A stretch of 64,000 nucleotides of DNA, taken from NCBI GenBank assembly GCA_963825685.1, contig CAWGUD010000027.1:62001-126000 (forward strand). Direction: 5' to 3'. The notes beneath the pieces are model-generated. The model searched no databases. It worked only from the letters and a program-made list of their open reading frames with translations, and was not told the origin of the DNA. Made by a program: the position numbers and the translations under genes. Positions 21,095 through 30,916 of this stretch are shown in pieces (within the stretch, counting starts at the first letter, position 1; each line of letters starts with the position of its first letter). The DNA comes from JAOUEA01 sp963825685 (lineage in GTDB: Bacteria; Actinomycetota; UBA4738; HRBIN12).

Positions 21095-21896
21095 TCACAC
21101 GGCCGCGAGCGCGGCGCCGGCCACGACGGCGCCGATGCCGGCCCACCCGAGGGCGCCCGGGTGCTCGCGGGCGAGCAACACCGCGATCACGACCGAGATC
21201 TCGCGCAGCGTCGCCACTCGGCCCACCGGCGCGAGTCGGAACGCGAACAGCACGAGCGCGTAGGCGCCGACGCTGCCGATCGCGATCGCCGCACCCGGAC
21301 GGAGCGACGCTCGCAGGCGAGGCAGATCGAACCCGGTCGTGGCGGCCATCAGCACCCCCTCGAGTACCGAGCGAGCCGGCGAGGTAGGCGAGGGGAGCCG
21401 CGCCCTCCCGAACGGCGCGCGCGTCGACGACCGAGTACACGGCGATCGTCGCGCCGACCACGAGGGCGAGCCCGGTCGCGGCGAGCGTGCCGCTGCGATG
21501 CGAACGGAAGGCCAGCAGCCCGAGGCCGAGCGCGACGAGTGAGGCCGCCGCGACCGTGCGAGCGGTGGCCGGCTGGCCCACGACGACCACGGCCGCCAGC
21601 GTCGCCATCAACGGCGCGGAGCCCCGGCCCACCGGATACGTCACCGCCAGCGCGCCACGGCGGTACGCGCCGGCGAGCGCGAGGCCATACGCGGCCTCGG
21701 CGACACCGCTGATCAGCAGCAGCGCCCAGAGGCCGCTGGGCGGATCCAGCACGAGGAGCGGCAGCAGCACCACCCCCGACACCACCCCCGACATCGCCAT
21801 CGCGGCGACGCGATCGTCGGCGCGGTGAAGGCGTACGTTCCACAGGGCGTGGAGCACCGCGGAGGCGAGCACGAGCCCGACCGCCAGCGGATCCAC
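21095..21896 (-). CDS. EamA/DMT-type membrane transporter, one frameshift
   Basis: About 267 codons of hydrophobic protein. It has eight or more predicted membrane helices and the tandem layout of the drug/metabolite transporter superfamily, starting MDPLAVGLVLASAVLHALWN with the typical HALWN motif. The frame changes near 21358-21375, after which the second half continues (GAAIAIGSVGAYALVLFAFR, VATLREISVVIAVLLA). Substrate is unknown. It follows lysS with only five bases between and probably shares its transcript. Confidence 0.75.
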
Positions 21897-21901
21897 GGCG
21901 G

Positions 21902-23469
21902 CTACTCGGGGCGGTGCGAGGGGAACATGATCAGGTCGCGCAGGCTCGGGGCGTCGGTGAGCAGCAGGAGCGTGCGATCGACGCCCATGCCGAGGCCGCC
22001 GACCGGTGGCATGCCGTGTTCCAGCGCACGGAGGAAGTCCTCGTCGAACGGGTGCACCTCGTCGCCGAACACCTCCTTCATCTGCTGCTGCAGCTCGAAC
22101 TTCGCCCGCTGCTCGATCGGGTCGGTGAGCTCGCTGAAGGCCGTGACCAGCTCGAGACCCGCCGCGACCAGGTCGAAGTGCTCCGTCAGGCCGGGGTCGT
22201 CGCGGTGGGGCCGGGCGAGGGGCGACACCTCACGCGGGAAGTCGCACACGAACGTCGGCTGCTCGATCGTGCCTTCCACGAGCTTCTCGAAGAGCTCCTG
22301 CACGATCTTGCCCGGGCCCCACCCCTGCTCGAGCGGCACGCCGTGACGATCGGCGATGCCGGGCGAGGTCCGGGTGGTCGAGCGTGACCGGCTCGCCGAC
22401 GGCCTCGCTCACCGAGCCGAGGATCGTGATGCGCCGGAACGGCGGCGTGAGGTCGATCGTCCGTCCGCGGACCTCGATCTCGAGGGAGCCGGGGTCGCGG
22501 CCCATGATCGGGTTCACGGCCCGCGCGCTCTCGACGAGGAGCGACTCGCTGAGCTCCATCATCGTGTGGTAGTCGCCGTAGGCCTGGTAGGCCTCGAGCA
22601 TCGTGAACTCGGGGTTGTGGTCGCGATCGATGCCCTCGTTGCGGAAGTTGCGCCCCAGCTCGTAGACGCGCTCCACGCCGCCGACGAGCATGCGCTTGAG
22701 GTACAGCTCCAGCGAGATGCGAAGCTTCATCGGCATGTCGAGAGCATGGTGGTGCGTCGTGAAGGGACGCGCGTTCGCGCCGCCCGCGACGGTCTGCAGC
22801 ATCGGCCCCTCGAACTCGATGAACCCGCGCTCGTCGAGCACGCGGCGCATCGTCTTCAGCACCTCGGCGCGCGCCAGGAAGTGCCGGCGCGGATCGTCGT
22901 CGGCGATCAGGTGCAGGTAGCGCCGACGCTGCTGCAGGTCCGGGTCCTGCAGCCCGTGCCACTTCTCGGGCAACGGCCGCAGCGCCTTCGTCAGCATGGC
23001 CCATCGGTCGGCGAAGACGCTCAGCTCGCCCTTGCGCGTCGTGCCGACGCGACCGGTCACGCCGATGATGTCGCCGAGGTCGACCTCGTCGAGCAGCGCG
23101 AACAGGTCGGGCGACAGGTCGGCCTTGCTCGCGACGACCTGCAGATCGCCCGAGCGGTCGCGGACGACGAGGAACTTCAGCTTGCCGATGTCCCGCTTCA
23201 GCACGACCCGGCCGGCGATCGTGACCACGTCGCCGGTCTGCGTGTCGGCCTCGAGGCCGGGATGCGCGGCTCGGACGTCCCCCGTCGGCGCAGGTTCGTC
23301 CACCCCGAGCGCGTGCTCGAGCGTGAGTGCGAACGGCGGCATACCCGCCTCGCCGAGGCGCAGCCATCGAGTCTCTGCGGCCGGCGAGGATCGTGGCCTC
23401 GCGGGAGCCACGCTCCTCGTCGGGCCCCTCGGGCTGCGGAGAGGTCTCGGGGGTCACGTCGTCACCCAT
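21902..23469 (-). CDS. lysS: Lysyl-tRNA synthetase, class II, two frameshifts
   Basis: Charges tRNA-Lys with lysine. An N-terminal acidic leader precedes the OB-fold anticodon-binding domain (TIAGRVVLKRDIGKLKFLVV). The catalytic domain has motif 2 ELGRNFRNEGIDRDHNPEFT and ends with motif 3, GLGMGVDRTLLLL. The frame shifts near 23373 (before LRLGEAGMPPFALTLE) and near 22358 (before GIADRHGVPLEQGWGPGK). About 520 codons in total is normal, and an essential enzyme should not be broken, so both shifts are probably sequence errors. ATG at 23469 overlaps the coaX stop by eight bases. Confidence 0.92.
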
Positions 23470-24241
23470 CGGCCGTGACCACGTTCTTCTCGAAGACGAG
23501 CCGGAGTCCCTCGAGGGTGAGCCACGGCTCGTGACGGTCGATCGTCGCGCAATGCGGGATGACCACCGGCGCGAGCCCACCGGTCGCGATCGTGGTCGCT
23601 TCGGGCAGCTCGGCCTTGATGCGCGTCACGATCGCGTCGACCTCGCCCGCGGTTCCGAAGATCAACCCCGACTGGATCGCCTCGACGGTGCTGGTGCCGA
23701 CCACGCTCGGCGGCGCCGTCAGCTCCACGCGCGTGAGGCGCGCGGTGCGGGAGAAGAGGCTCGCAGCGCTCGCCTGCATGCCGGGTGCGATCACCCCGCC
23801 GACGAACTCGCCCTTGGCGCTCACGACGTCGAAGTTCGTCGCGGTGCCGAAGTCGACGACGATCGCGGGCCCGCCCGTGAGCGTGAAGGCCGCGAGCGCG
23901 TTCACGACACGGTCGGCGCCGACCTCACGCGGGTTGTCGGTGAGGACCGGCACCCCGGTCTTGACCCCCGGGCCGACGATCACGGGCGCGAACGGGAAGT
24001 AGCGCGCCGTCATCTCCCGGATCGTGGCGGTCACGTCGGGCACGACGCTCGCGACCACGAGGCCCGTGACCTGTGACTCGAACGTCATGCCACGTTGCTC
24101 GAGGAACCCCGCCAGCGTGAGCGCGAGCTCGTCGGGGGTGCGCTCGGGATGGGTCGACAGACGCCACGTGTGCTCGAGCTCAGGCCCGCGGAAGACCCCG
24201 AGCACGATCTCGGTGTTGCCGACATCGGCGGCGAGCAGCAC
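23462..24241 (-). CDS. coaX: Type III pantothenate kinase
   Basis: First step of coenzyme A synthesis from pantothenate. 259 residues, intact. Landmarks are the phosphate-binding LLAADVGNTEIVLGVF, the ADRVVNALAAF block, the catalytic DFGTATNFDVV and GGVIAPGMQ. The upstream neighbour panC makes its substrate, so the pair covers pantothenate formation and phosphorylation. The 99-base gap to panC holds no gene that I can see; panD, often found here, is absent. Confidence 0.95.
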   Translation of the reverse strand: MLLAADVGNTEIVLGVFRGPELEHTWRLSTHPERTPDELALTLAGFLEQRGMTFESQVTGLVVASVVPDVTATIREMTARYFPFAPVIVGPGVKTGVPVLTDNPREVGADRVVNALAAFTLTGGPAIVVDFGTATNFDVVSAKGEFVGGVIAPGMQASAASLFSRTARLTRVELTAPPSVVGTSTVEAIQSGLIFGTAGEVDAIVTRIKAELPEATTIATGGLAPVVIPHCATIDRHEPWLTLEGLRLVFEKNVVTADG

Positions 24242-24340
24242 GGCTCCGCGTCCCCCCTTCCGTCACGTCATGGAGCGCAACGACGGTCCATCGTCGCCCA
24301 CGGGGTCCTGCGCCGACAACCACGCAGTGGCCGGGGGCGC

Positions 24341-25201
24341 TCATCGCGCGTCGGGCAGGCGCAGGTTGTCGATCAGCCGGGCCGACGGGAAGCCGGCCGC
24401 GATCAGGGCCCGAGCCGACACGTCGGCTCCCAGCCGGTCGGCGGGTTCGAACGTGCGATCGTCGACCACGGCCGCGTAGTCGAGTCGGGCGAGCGGGGTG
24501 GCGCCGACCTCGCGGGCCATCGCGGCCACCAACACCCGTGGATCTCGCTCGCCCGCCCTCGCGAGCGCGGCGGCCTCGCTCAGGGCCAGGAAGAGGCACC
24601 CGGCCTGCTCGCGCTCGTCGGATGTGAGGCGCTCGTTCCGGGATGCCATCGCGAGGCCGTCGCGTTCCCGCACCGTCGGGCAGGCGACGACCTCGACCGG
24701 GAGGCCTTCGGTCTCGACCATCCGTCGGACGAGGAAGAGCTGCTGCGCGTCCTTCTCCCCGAAGTACGCGGTGCAGGGACCGGTCACCTCGAAGAGGCGG
24801 TGCACGACGGCGAGCACGCCCTCGAAGTGGCCGGGGCGCGACGCTCCCTCGAACGTCCGCGCCACCGGGCCGGGGTCGGGGACGACGAGCTCCACCCCCG
24901 GCGGATAGACCTCGTCGACGGGCGGCGCCCAGACGAGGTCCACGCCGAGCTCGTCGCAGATCGCCAGGTCGTGCTCCTCGTCTCGCGGATAGGCCTCGAG
25001 GTCGGCCGTCTCGGCGAACTGCTTCGGGTTCACGAAGATCGACACGACCACGGTCGGGTGCTCCCCTCTCGCCCGACCGATCAGCGAGCGGTGGCCCTCG
25101 TGCAGGGCTCCCATCGTCGGCACGAGCGCGACCCCGCGGTCGACGCCGCGGACGGCGTCGGTGCGAGCGCGCAGGTCGCGGGCGCCGCGGATCAGCTCCA
25201 T
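24341..25201 (-). CDS. panC: Pantothenate synthetase
   Basis: Condenses pantoate with beta-alanine using ATP. 286 residues. The nucleotidyltransferase HxGH motif appears in VPTMGALHEGHRSLI (about 27-41). FVNPKQFAETADLEAYPR, YFGEKDAQQLFLVRRM and MASRNERL (the KMSKS-equivalent) are all standard PanC blocks. ATG at 25201 overlaps the end of the DUF2520 gene by ten bases. Confidence 0.95.
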   Translation of the reverse strand: MELIRGARDLRARTDAVRGVDRGVALVPTMGALHEGHRSLIGRARGEHPTVVVSIFVNPKQFAETADLEAYPRDEEHDLAICDELGVDLVWAPPVDEVYPPGVELVVPDPGPVARTFEGASRPGHFEGVLAVVHRLFEVTGPCTAYFGEKDAQQLFLVRRMVETEGLPVEVVACPTVRERDGLAMASRNERLTSDEREQAGCLFLALSEAAALARAGERDPRVLVAAMAREVGATPLARLDYAAVVDDRTFEPADRLGADVSARALIAAGFPSARLIDNLRLPDAR

Positions 25202-26055
25202 CGCGCCAGGACCTCGTCGACACCGGCCCGGCGCTCGGAGGACAGTCGACCGCCACGCACGGCGAGGTCGAGCGAGAGCCGGGCCATCTCGACGTACGCG
25301 TCGACCGCCCACGGCGCCGATGCTGCCAGCGCCTCGAGGTTGCGCGCGATCGTGCCCGCGTCGCCGCGCACCGCGGGTCCGGTGAGCGCCTCGGCGGGGC
25401 CGGTACGAGCGAGGTTCGCGACGGTGGCGTGCTGCAACGGGGCGATCGCTTCCAGCGGGTCGGGAACGCCCGCGGCGGCGAGCAGCTGCTCCGCGACGCC
25501 CGTCGCGGCCACGAGGTAGTTGGACGCGAACACCGCGGCGGCGTGGTACATCGCACGATGCTCGTCGGGAAGCCGGAAGGGACGCCCGCCGAGATCCTCG
25601 GCGAGCCGTTCGGCCACGAAGAAGCCCTCGTCGTCGTCGGCACCCACCGCGACCGTGCATCCGGGGATGCGGTCGATCGCGGCGTCCACGTCGGGGAACG
25701 TCTGCAACGGATGGACCCCGAGAGGGCGAGCTCCGGCGTCGCGCGCCACGTCGAGCGCCGAGAGCGGGGTCGCGCCCGACAGGTGGGCGATCCATCGACC
25801 CGGGGCGACCGCCCCCGCGTCCACGAGCGTTCGAGCGATCGTCTCGATCAGATCGTCGGGGACACCGATCACGACGAGCTCGCCGAGCCGCGCTGCCTCG
25901 GCCGCACCGAGGACCGGGACACCCGGCAGGTGGAGCGCGGCGCGCGGCGTCGTGGCCTCGCGACCCGAGACCGCAACGATGCGATGACCGGCGCGCTGCC
26001 ACAGCACCGCGACCGCCGTGCCCGCCCGGCCCGCTCCGACGATCGAGATCTCCAT
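25192..26055 (-). CDS. Rossmann-like/DUF2520 oxidoreductase
   Basis: 287 residues. N-terminal NAD(P)-binding fold MEISIVGAGRAGTAVAVLW with GxGxxG, then VVIGVPDD, GVHPLQTFPD and a C-terminal helical domain (HRAMYHAAAVFASNYLVAA). This is the Rossmann plus DUF2520 family, remotely related to ketopantoate and pyrroline-carboxylate reductases. Its constant position next to panC in actinobacteria suggests a role in ketopantoate reduction, but that is inference. ATG at 26055 gives the canonical start. Confidence 0.85.
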   Translation of the reverse strand: MEISIVGAGRAGTAVAVLWQRAGHRIVAVSGREATTPRAALHLPGVPVLGAAEAARLGELVVIGVPDDLIETIARTLVDAGAVAPGRWIAHLSGATPLSALDVARDAGARPLGVHPLQTFPDVDAAIDRIPGCTVAVGADDDEGFFVAERLAEDLGGRPFRLPDEHRAMYHAAAVFASNYLVAATGVAEQLLAAAGVPDPLEAIAPLQHATVANLARTGPAEALTGPAVRGDAGTIARNLEALAASAPWAVDAYVEMARLSLDLAVRGGRLSSERRAGVDEVLARWS

Positions 26056-26106
26056 CAGCGCGAGTATCGCAACTCGGGCGCCATCACCTCGGACGGCGCT
26101 CATCGC

Positions 26107-26610
26107 TCAGGACAGCCGCAGCGGAGGCGCCGCGGGACGAACGCCGCCGGTCGCACCGGGGCCGAGCCGTACGTCGAGCAGGTGCGTGCCGTCGGGCAAC
26201 ACCGGGTCCGGGTCGATGTCGAGCAGCGGCATCAGCACGAACGCGCGCTCGCGCATGCGCGGATGGGGCACCACGAGGTCGGGATGGTCGATCGCTCTCG
26301 CGCCGAACAGCAGGATGTCGACGTCGATCGTGCGCGGGCCCCACCGCACGTCACGCACGCGGCCGAGCGCGGATTCCACCCGCTGGCACGCGGCCAAGAG
26401 CTCCAGCGGCTCGAGATCGACATCGGCCCGGACCACCACGTTCAGGAAGTCGGGCTGCGGCGGTCCGCCGACCGGATCGGTCTCCCAGACCCGGGAGCAC
26501 CGGGTCGGCGCGATGCCCGGTTCGGCGCCGAGCAGGTCGACCGCCCGCTGCAGCGTGGCGAGGCGATCACCCAGGTTGGACCCCAGCGCGAGGGTGGCGG
26601 TCTCGCTCAC
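26107..26610 (-). CDS. folK: 6-hydroxymethyl-7,8-dihydropterin pyrophosphokinase
   Basis: Transfers pyrophosphate from ATP to hydroxymethyl-dihydropterin in folate synthesis. 167 residues with LALGSNLGDRLATLQ, the catalytic RWGPRTIDVDILLFG and VPHPRMRERAFVLMPLLDI. The start overlaps the folB stop by four bases (ATGA), so translation is likely coupled. Confidence 0.95.
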   Translation of the reverse strand: MSETATLALGSNLGDRLATLQRAVDLLGAEPGIAPTRCSRVWETDPVGGPPQPDFLNVVVRADVDLEPLELLAACQRVESALGRVRDVRWGPRTIDVDILLFGARAIDHPDLVVPHPRMRERAFVLMPLLDIDPDPVLPDGTHLLDVRLGPGATGGVRPAAPPLRLS

Positions 26611-26969
26611 GACGCGGCGTCGGGAGGCAGCGTGACGGCGGACGCCACGCCGTCGATGCCGAGACGACGGGCCGCACCTGGCTTGTGCACGATCGCGGTC
26701 ACCCGTGTCACGTGATCGAGCGCGAGCACCCGCTCGGCGATGTCGTGCGCCATCACCTCGATCAGGTCGTACGAACCCTCCGTGATCACGGCGCGCACGG
26801 CGTCGCTCACGATCCGGTAGTCGGCCGTCGCCCCGATCGTGTCGGCATCGACGCTCACCTCGAGGTCGAGGTCGACGACGAAGTCCTGCGGCTCGTCCTT
26901 CTCTCCGGGACGGGCACCGTGGCGGCCGCTCGCCGCGATGCCCGACAGGAACAACCGTGCGTTCGTCAT
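26607..26969 (-). CDS. folB: Dihydroneopterin aldolase
   Basis: 120 residues. Converts dihydroneopterin to the hydroxymethyl-pterin used by FolK. Typical blocks are GIAASGRHGARPGEKDEPQ, the VDLDLEVSVD strand, the TADYRIVSDAV segment, and the Glu of SYDLIEVMAHDIAERVL. The last lysine is in VTAIVHKPGA. ATG at 26969 overlaps the stop of the hydrolase upstream (ATGA) and its own stop overlaps folK. Confidence 0.95.
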   Translation of the reverse strand: MTNARLFLSGIAASGRHGARPGEKDEPQDFVVDLDLEVSVDADTIGATADYRIVSDAVRAVITEGSYDLIEVMAHDIAERVLALDHVTRVTAIVHKPGAARRLGIDGVASAVTLPPDAAS

Positions 26970-27973
26970 GGCGCGGTTCCCTCCTCGTGCTCGTCGGCGG
27001 CCGACGTCGCGCCCCCCTGGTCGTCGGTCGGCTCGAACCACTCGTCTCGCTCGTACTCCTCGAGGTCGACCCAGGGCGGACGCCGCTCGAGCTGCAGCAT
27101 CACGATGCCGGCGTTCGGGTCGGCGTGACCGTGTGGGGCGTGCGCGTACCGCGCGCGCAGGTACTCCGAGATCATCGGCCCCAACGTCTCGGCGGCTTCC
27201 TCGACGAGGTAGTGCCCGCACCCGGGCAGGAGTCCGAGCGTCGACGACGGCATCGCGTCGTTCAGCCGCTCCCCCACGGCCGGCGGATACACGGGGTCGT
27301 CCTCCCCCCACAGGATCAGGGTCGGCGCCGCGACGGCGCCGAGCTCTGCCTCACGTCCCGCGAGACCCCTGCCATCGAGGCCCGCGACCACGCGGGCGAG
27401 CCGCTCCGGGCCGTCGCCGGAGACGTACGGCTCTGCGTACGCGTCGAGCACGTCGTCGGTGAGGCGCTCTCGGCGGACGGCGCCGGCCTCGAACGCGCCG
27501 CGAACGAGCGATCGCGCGAGCGCCGGCGTCGCACCGTCGGCCGCCAGTCGATCGCCGGCCAGTCGCACGCCCGGCGACGGCCATGCATCGAGGGTCGCCG
27601 CGTTGAGGAGCACGAGCGCGTCGACGCCGTCGCCCTCGATCGCGAGCACCTGCGCGACCCCCGCGCCCGCGCCGTGGGCCACCACCGCGAACCGCTCGAT
27701 ACCGAGCGAGTCGACGAGCTCCCGCATCGCGCCGGCGAGGGTCGCGAGGTCGAGCGTCACGCCGTCGGCCGGCCGCGACGCGCCCGCCCCGGGCAGGTCG
27801 GGTGCGATCACGCGGAACCTCGCGGCCAGCAGCGGCAGGAAGTCGCGCCACTGCCACGACGACGCCGGGAACCCGTGCAGGAGCAGCACCGGCGGCCCCT
27901 CGCCCTCGTCGTGGAACGCGACGAGACCGGCCCCGGTGCCGACCGAGTGCGTCGGCGCCGTCGGCGCGATCAC
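26966..27973 (-). CDS. Alpha/beta hydrolase inserted in the folate operon
   Basis: 335 residues. Alpha/beta hydrolase core with the oxyanion segment LLLHGFPASSWQWRDFLPLL, the nucleophile-elbow region VVAHGAGAGVAQ, the acid region LILWGEDDPVYPP and the catalytic His in LLPGCGHYLVEEA. The elbow reads H-G-A-G-A, so the usual nucleophilic Ser or Asp is replaced by Ala, which may mean a non-classical or inactive enzyme. The C-terminus has an acidic tail rich in Glu and Asp. It starts with GTG overlapping the folP stop and ends overlapping folB, so it is co-translated with the folate genes. Confidence 0.8.
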   Translation of the reverse strand: MIAPTAPTHSVGTGAGLVAFHDEGEGPPVLLLHGFPASSWQWRDFLPLLAARFRVIAPDLPGAGASRPADGVTLDLATLAGAMRELVDSLGIERFAVVAHGAGAGVAQVLAIEGDGVDALVLLNAATLDAWPSPGVRLAGDRLAADGATPALARSLVRGAFEAGAVRRERLTDDVLDAYAEPYVSGDGPERLARVVAGLDGRGLAGREAELGAVAAPTLILWGEDDPVYPPAVGERLNDAMPSSTLGLLPGCGHYLVEEAAETLGPMISEYLRARYAHAPHGHADPNAGIVMLQLERRPPWVDLEEYERDEWFEPTDDQGGATSAADEHEEGTAP

Positions 27974-28827
27974 GACGGCACGCCCCGCACGATCGCGTCG
28001 ACGACGCGCACGACCCGCGTCATCTCGAGCACGTCGTGCACGCGCACCACGTCGACGCCGCGAGCCGCGCACCAGGCGACCGCGCCCGCGGTCCCTTCGA
28101 CACGCTCGGCCGGGTCGTCGACACCGGTGAGCTGACCGATGAACCCCTTGCGGGACGCGCCGACGAGCACCGGCACCCGCAGGTCCTCGAACGACGCGAT
28201 GTCGTGGAGGAGGGCCAGGTTGTGCGTGAGGTTCTTGCCGAACCCGATGCCCGGATCGACGCAGAGGCGATCGCGCGAGACGCCGGCCGCGACCGCGACC
28301 CCGATCCGGGCGGCGAGGAAGTCCCTGACCTCGGTGACGACGTCGTCGTAGCGAGGATCGTCCTGCATCGTCTTCGGCTCGCCGAGCATGTGCATCAGCA
28401 CGAGCCCGGCGCCGGTCCGCCTCACGACGTCGAACATCGCCGGGTCGGCGGCCGCGGTCACGTCGTTCACGATCGACGCCCCTGCCTCGAGCGCCGCCTC
28501 GGCGACCTGGGGGCGGCGCGTGTCGACGCTGAGCGCGACCCCTGTGGGCGCCGCCTCGCGCAGCCCCGCGATCACCGGCACGACCCGCGCCAGCTCCTCG
28601 TCCACGGGCACGGGATCGGAACCTGGGCGGGTCGATTCCCCGCCGACGTCGAGGATGTCGGCGCCCTCCGCGACCATGCGCAGGCCGTGCGCCACCGCCT
28701 CGCCGGTACCGCCCAGCAGGCCCCCGTCGCTGAACGAGTCGGGCGTGACGTTCACGATGCCCATCACGAGCGTGCGCTCCCCCAGCGGGAAGACGTGCTC
28801 ACGGCATCGCCAGACGGCGCCGGTCAT
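27970..28827 (-). CDS. folP: Dihydropteroate synthase
   Basis: Joins p-aminobenzoate to the pterin pyrophosphate; the target of sulfonamides. About 285 residues with MGIVNVTPDSFSDGGL, ADILDVGGESTRPGSDPV, SVDTRRPQVAEAAL, DPGIGFGKNLTHNL and VGASRKGFIG. ATG at 28827 is preferred over an in-frame GTG at 28848. The stop overlaps the hydrolase GTG by four bases (GTGA). It is divergent from the DUF1211 gene. Confidence 0.95.
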   Translation of the reverse strand: MTGAVWRCREHVFPLGERTLVMGIVNVTPDSFSDGGLLGGTGEAVAHGLRMVAEGADILDVGGESTRPGSDPVPVDEELARVVPVIAGLREAAPTGVALSVDTRRPQVAEAALEAGASIVNDVTAAADPAMFDVVRRTGAGLVLMHMLGEPKTMQDDPRYDDVVTEVRDFLAARIGVAVAAGVSRDRLCVDPGIGFGKNLTHNLALLHDIASFEDLRVPVLVGASRKGFIGQLTGVDDPAERVEGTAGAVAWCAARGVDVVRVHDVLEMTRVVRVVDAIVRGVPS

Positions 28828-28898
28828 GCGGTCATCGTAGTGGCCCACCGTGCTCGCCCGGCTCGCGCATCGGACGGCCGTCGTGCGAGCATCAGCGG

Positions 28899-29616
28899 AT
28901 GGAACGAGAGACCGGCGAGCACGACGACACGTCGCAGGAGCGTCGTCACCGGTGGAAGTACGAGCGGGACCACGGCGCGTCGTTCGACCGGGTGGCGTAC
29001 TTCACCGATGCGGTGTTCGCGATCGCGATGACGCTGCTGATCGTCTCGGTGGAGACGCCCGAGTTGGCCGGGGCGGCCGACGATCCTTCCGCGCTGCTGG
29101 AACCGCTCGGGGATCTCGGGCCGCAGCTCTTCAGCTTCTTCCTCGCCTTCCTCCTGCTCGGCCGCTACTGGATGGCCCACCACGCGTTCTTCGCGGTGCT
29201 GCGCTGGATCGACCGGCGGTTCATCGCCCTCAACCTCACCTACCTGGCGTTCGTTGCGTTCCTGCCCTTCCCCACCGAGCTCGCCGGCAAGTACGAGGAG
29301 AACCCCATCAGCGTGGTGCTGTTCGCGCTCACGCTCGCGGCGATCAGCGGCATGGAGTCGGTCCTGTTCCGTCACGCGCACCGCACGGGCATGCTCGCCC
29401 GCCCGATGACCGAGTCCGCCTACCGCTACGGCATGATCCAGTCGACGACCCCGGTCGCGCTCTTCGTGCTCTCGATCCCGATCGCGTTCTGGAACCCGAC
29501 GGCCGCCCTGCTGTCGTGGCTGCTCGCGATGCCGATCGGCATGCTGGTCGACCGGCGATCAACGGGCCCGAGGGGAGCCGTCGGGAGAGGCGTCGGCGCC
29601 CCTCGAGGGAGCCTGA
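28899..29616 (+). CDS. DUF1211/TMEM175-like membrane protein, probable 3' frameshift
   Basis: About 235 residues with six predicted membrane helices. The first contains RVAYFTDAVFAIAMTLLIVS, the bacterial version of the FSD-x-x-FAIA motif of TMEM175-type potassium channels. A long charged N-terminus precedes it. The frame as it stands stays open to 29915, running antisense through folE, which is unlikely. A one-base shift near 29560 would end the protein at a TGA at 29614-29616, two bases before the convergent folE stop. Confidence 0.75.
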
Positions 29617-29617
29617 C

Positions 29618-30190
29618 TCAGCGCATGCCGATGTGGTGCATCGCCTCCTGGCGCGTGCGCGCATCGGTGCGGAACAGCCCGCGCACCGCGGAGGTGACCG
29701 TGACCGACCCGGGCTTCTTGATGCCGCGCATCGTCATGCACAGGTGCTCGGCCTCGATCGCGACGAACACGCCGCGGGGCTCGAGCGCCCGCTCGATCGT
29801 GTCGGCGATCTCGGTCGTGAGGCGTTCCTGCACCTGCGGCTTCTTCGCGAGCACGTCCACGACGCGCGCGATCTTCGACAGGCCCGTGATCTGCCCGGCC
29901 TTGTTCGGCACGTAGGCCACGTGCGCCTGGCCGGAGAACGGGATCAGGTGGTGCTCGCAGATCGAGTACAGCGGGATGTCGCGCACCATGATCATCTCGT
30001 CGAAGTCGGCGCCCTCGACCACCGTGACGATGCCGGTCGGATCCTCGCCGACACCGCCGGCGATCTCGCGGTACATGCGGGCGACGCGCGCCGGGGTGTC
30101 CTTCAACCCGCCGCGCTCGACGTCCTCGCCGATGCCTTCCAGGATCAGGCGGACGCCCTGCTCGATCTTCGCGTCGTCGAAGGATGCCAT
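29618..30190 (-). CDS. folE: GTP cyclohydrolase I
   Basis: First step of folate biosynthesis from GTP. 190 residues. The zinc ligands are in YSICEHHLIPFSG (Cys 78, His 81) and in AIEAEHLCMTMRG (Cys 151). GQITGLSKIARVVDVLAK and QVQERLTTEIAD are conserved blocks. It is separated from folP by the inserted DUF1211 gene on the other strand; in many actinobacteria folE and folP are adjacent. Confidence 0.95.
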   Translation of the reverse strand: MASFDDAKIEQGVRLILEGIGEDVERGGLKDTPARVARMYREIAGGVGEDPTGIVTVVEGADFDEMIMVRDIPLYSICEHHLIPFSGQAHVAYVPNKAGQITGLSKIARVVDVLAKKPQVQERLTTEIADTIERALEPRGVFVAIEAEHLCMTMRGIKKPGSVTVTSAVRGLFRTDARTRQEAMHHIGMR

Positions 30191-30241
30191 GGGCTCGAAT
30201 GCTACCCGCTCACCCTGTGACGGCGGGAGCCGGGAGAGCGG

Positions 30242-30853
30242 TCAGGGCCTGTCGGGCGAGGTGGCCTGCCAGCAGTCGTGCCACCCGTCGGGCGTCTTGC
30301 ACCAGATCGTCGGCGGGGGCGGCTCCGCCTCGCGCGCGCTCGCCGACACGACCATCAGGGCGATCACGGCGACCAGCACGATCGCGACGCCGGCGGCGAC
30401 GACGCGGCCGAGCACCGACACGACCTTCCACTCGTCGACCGGCTGCCGCGGCCGTGCAGGAGCGTCACGGACGACGCGAGGCGCGTGATCGGCCGGATTG
30501 GCCGACGCCGCGCGCCCGCGGGAGCCGACCGCCCCGGTCGGACGAGGCGCGACGTGTGAGGCGACGGGGCCGGGCCGCATCGCTCGCTCGGTCGCGATGC
30601 GCTCGAGCCGCAGGGCGCGGTCGTACGCCGCCCGTTCACGCTCGTCGCCGAGGATCTCGTAGGCGGCCGCGATCCGCCGGAAGCGCTCGGCCACGGCCGC
30701 CGCCTCGGCGCCGTCGGGATGGGCATCGGGGTGATGCCGACGCGCCAGCGCCCGATACGCATGACGGATGTCGTCGTCGGTCGCCCCGGGCGCCACGCCC
30801 AGCAGCCCGTACAGGTCCTCGCCCGACGCGACGGCCCGGGTCACGGCATCCAT
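30242..30853 (-). CDS. J-domain (DnaJ-like) membrane-anchored protein
   Basis: 203 residues. An N-terminal J domain (about 13-72) has the HPD tripeptide in ARRHHPDAHPDGAEAAAVAE and YEILGDERERAAYDRA. A proline/arginine-rich linker follows, then one membrane helix (VVAAGVAIVLVAVIALMVVS) and a short external tail with two cysteines (IWCKTPDGWHDCW). It probably recruits DnaK at the membrane. It lies upstream of folE on the same strand. Confidence 0.85.
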   Translation of the reverse strand: MDAVTRAVASGEDLYGLLGVAPGATDDDIRHAYRALARRHHPDAHPDGAEAAAVAERFRRIAAAYEILGDERERAAYDRALRLERIATERAMRPGPVASHVAPRPTGAVGSRGRAASANPADHAPRVVRDAPARPRQPVDEWKVVSVLGRVVAAGVAIVLVAVIALMVVSASAREAEPPPPTIWCKTPDGWHDCWQATSPDRP

Positions 30854-30916
30854 GACGCGAGTCTAGAACGCACCGCTCCGACGGTGGTCTACTCATGCTC
30901 GACGGGGGGAGATGCG

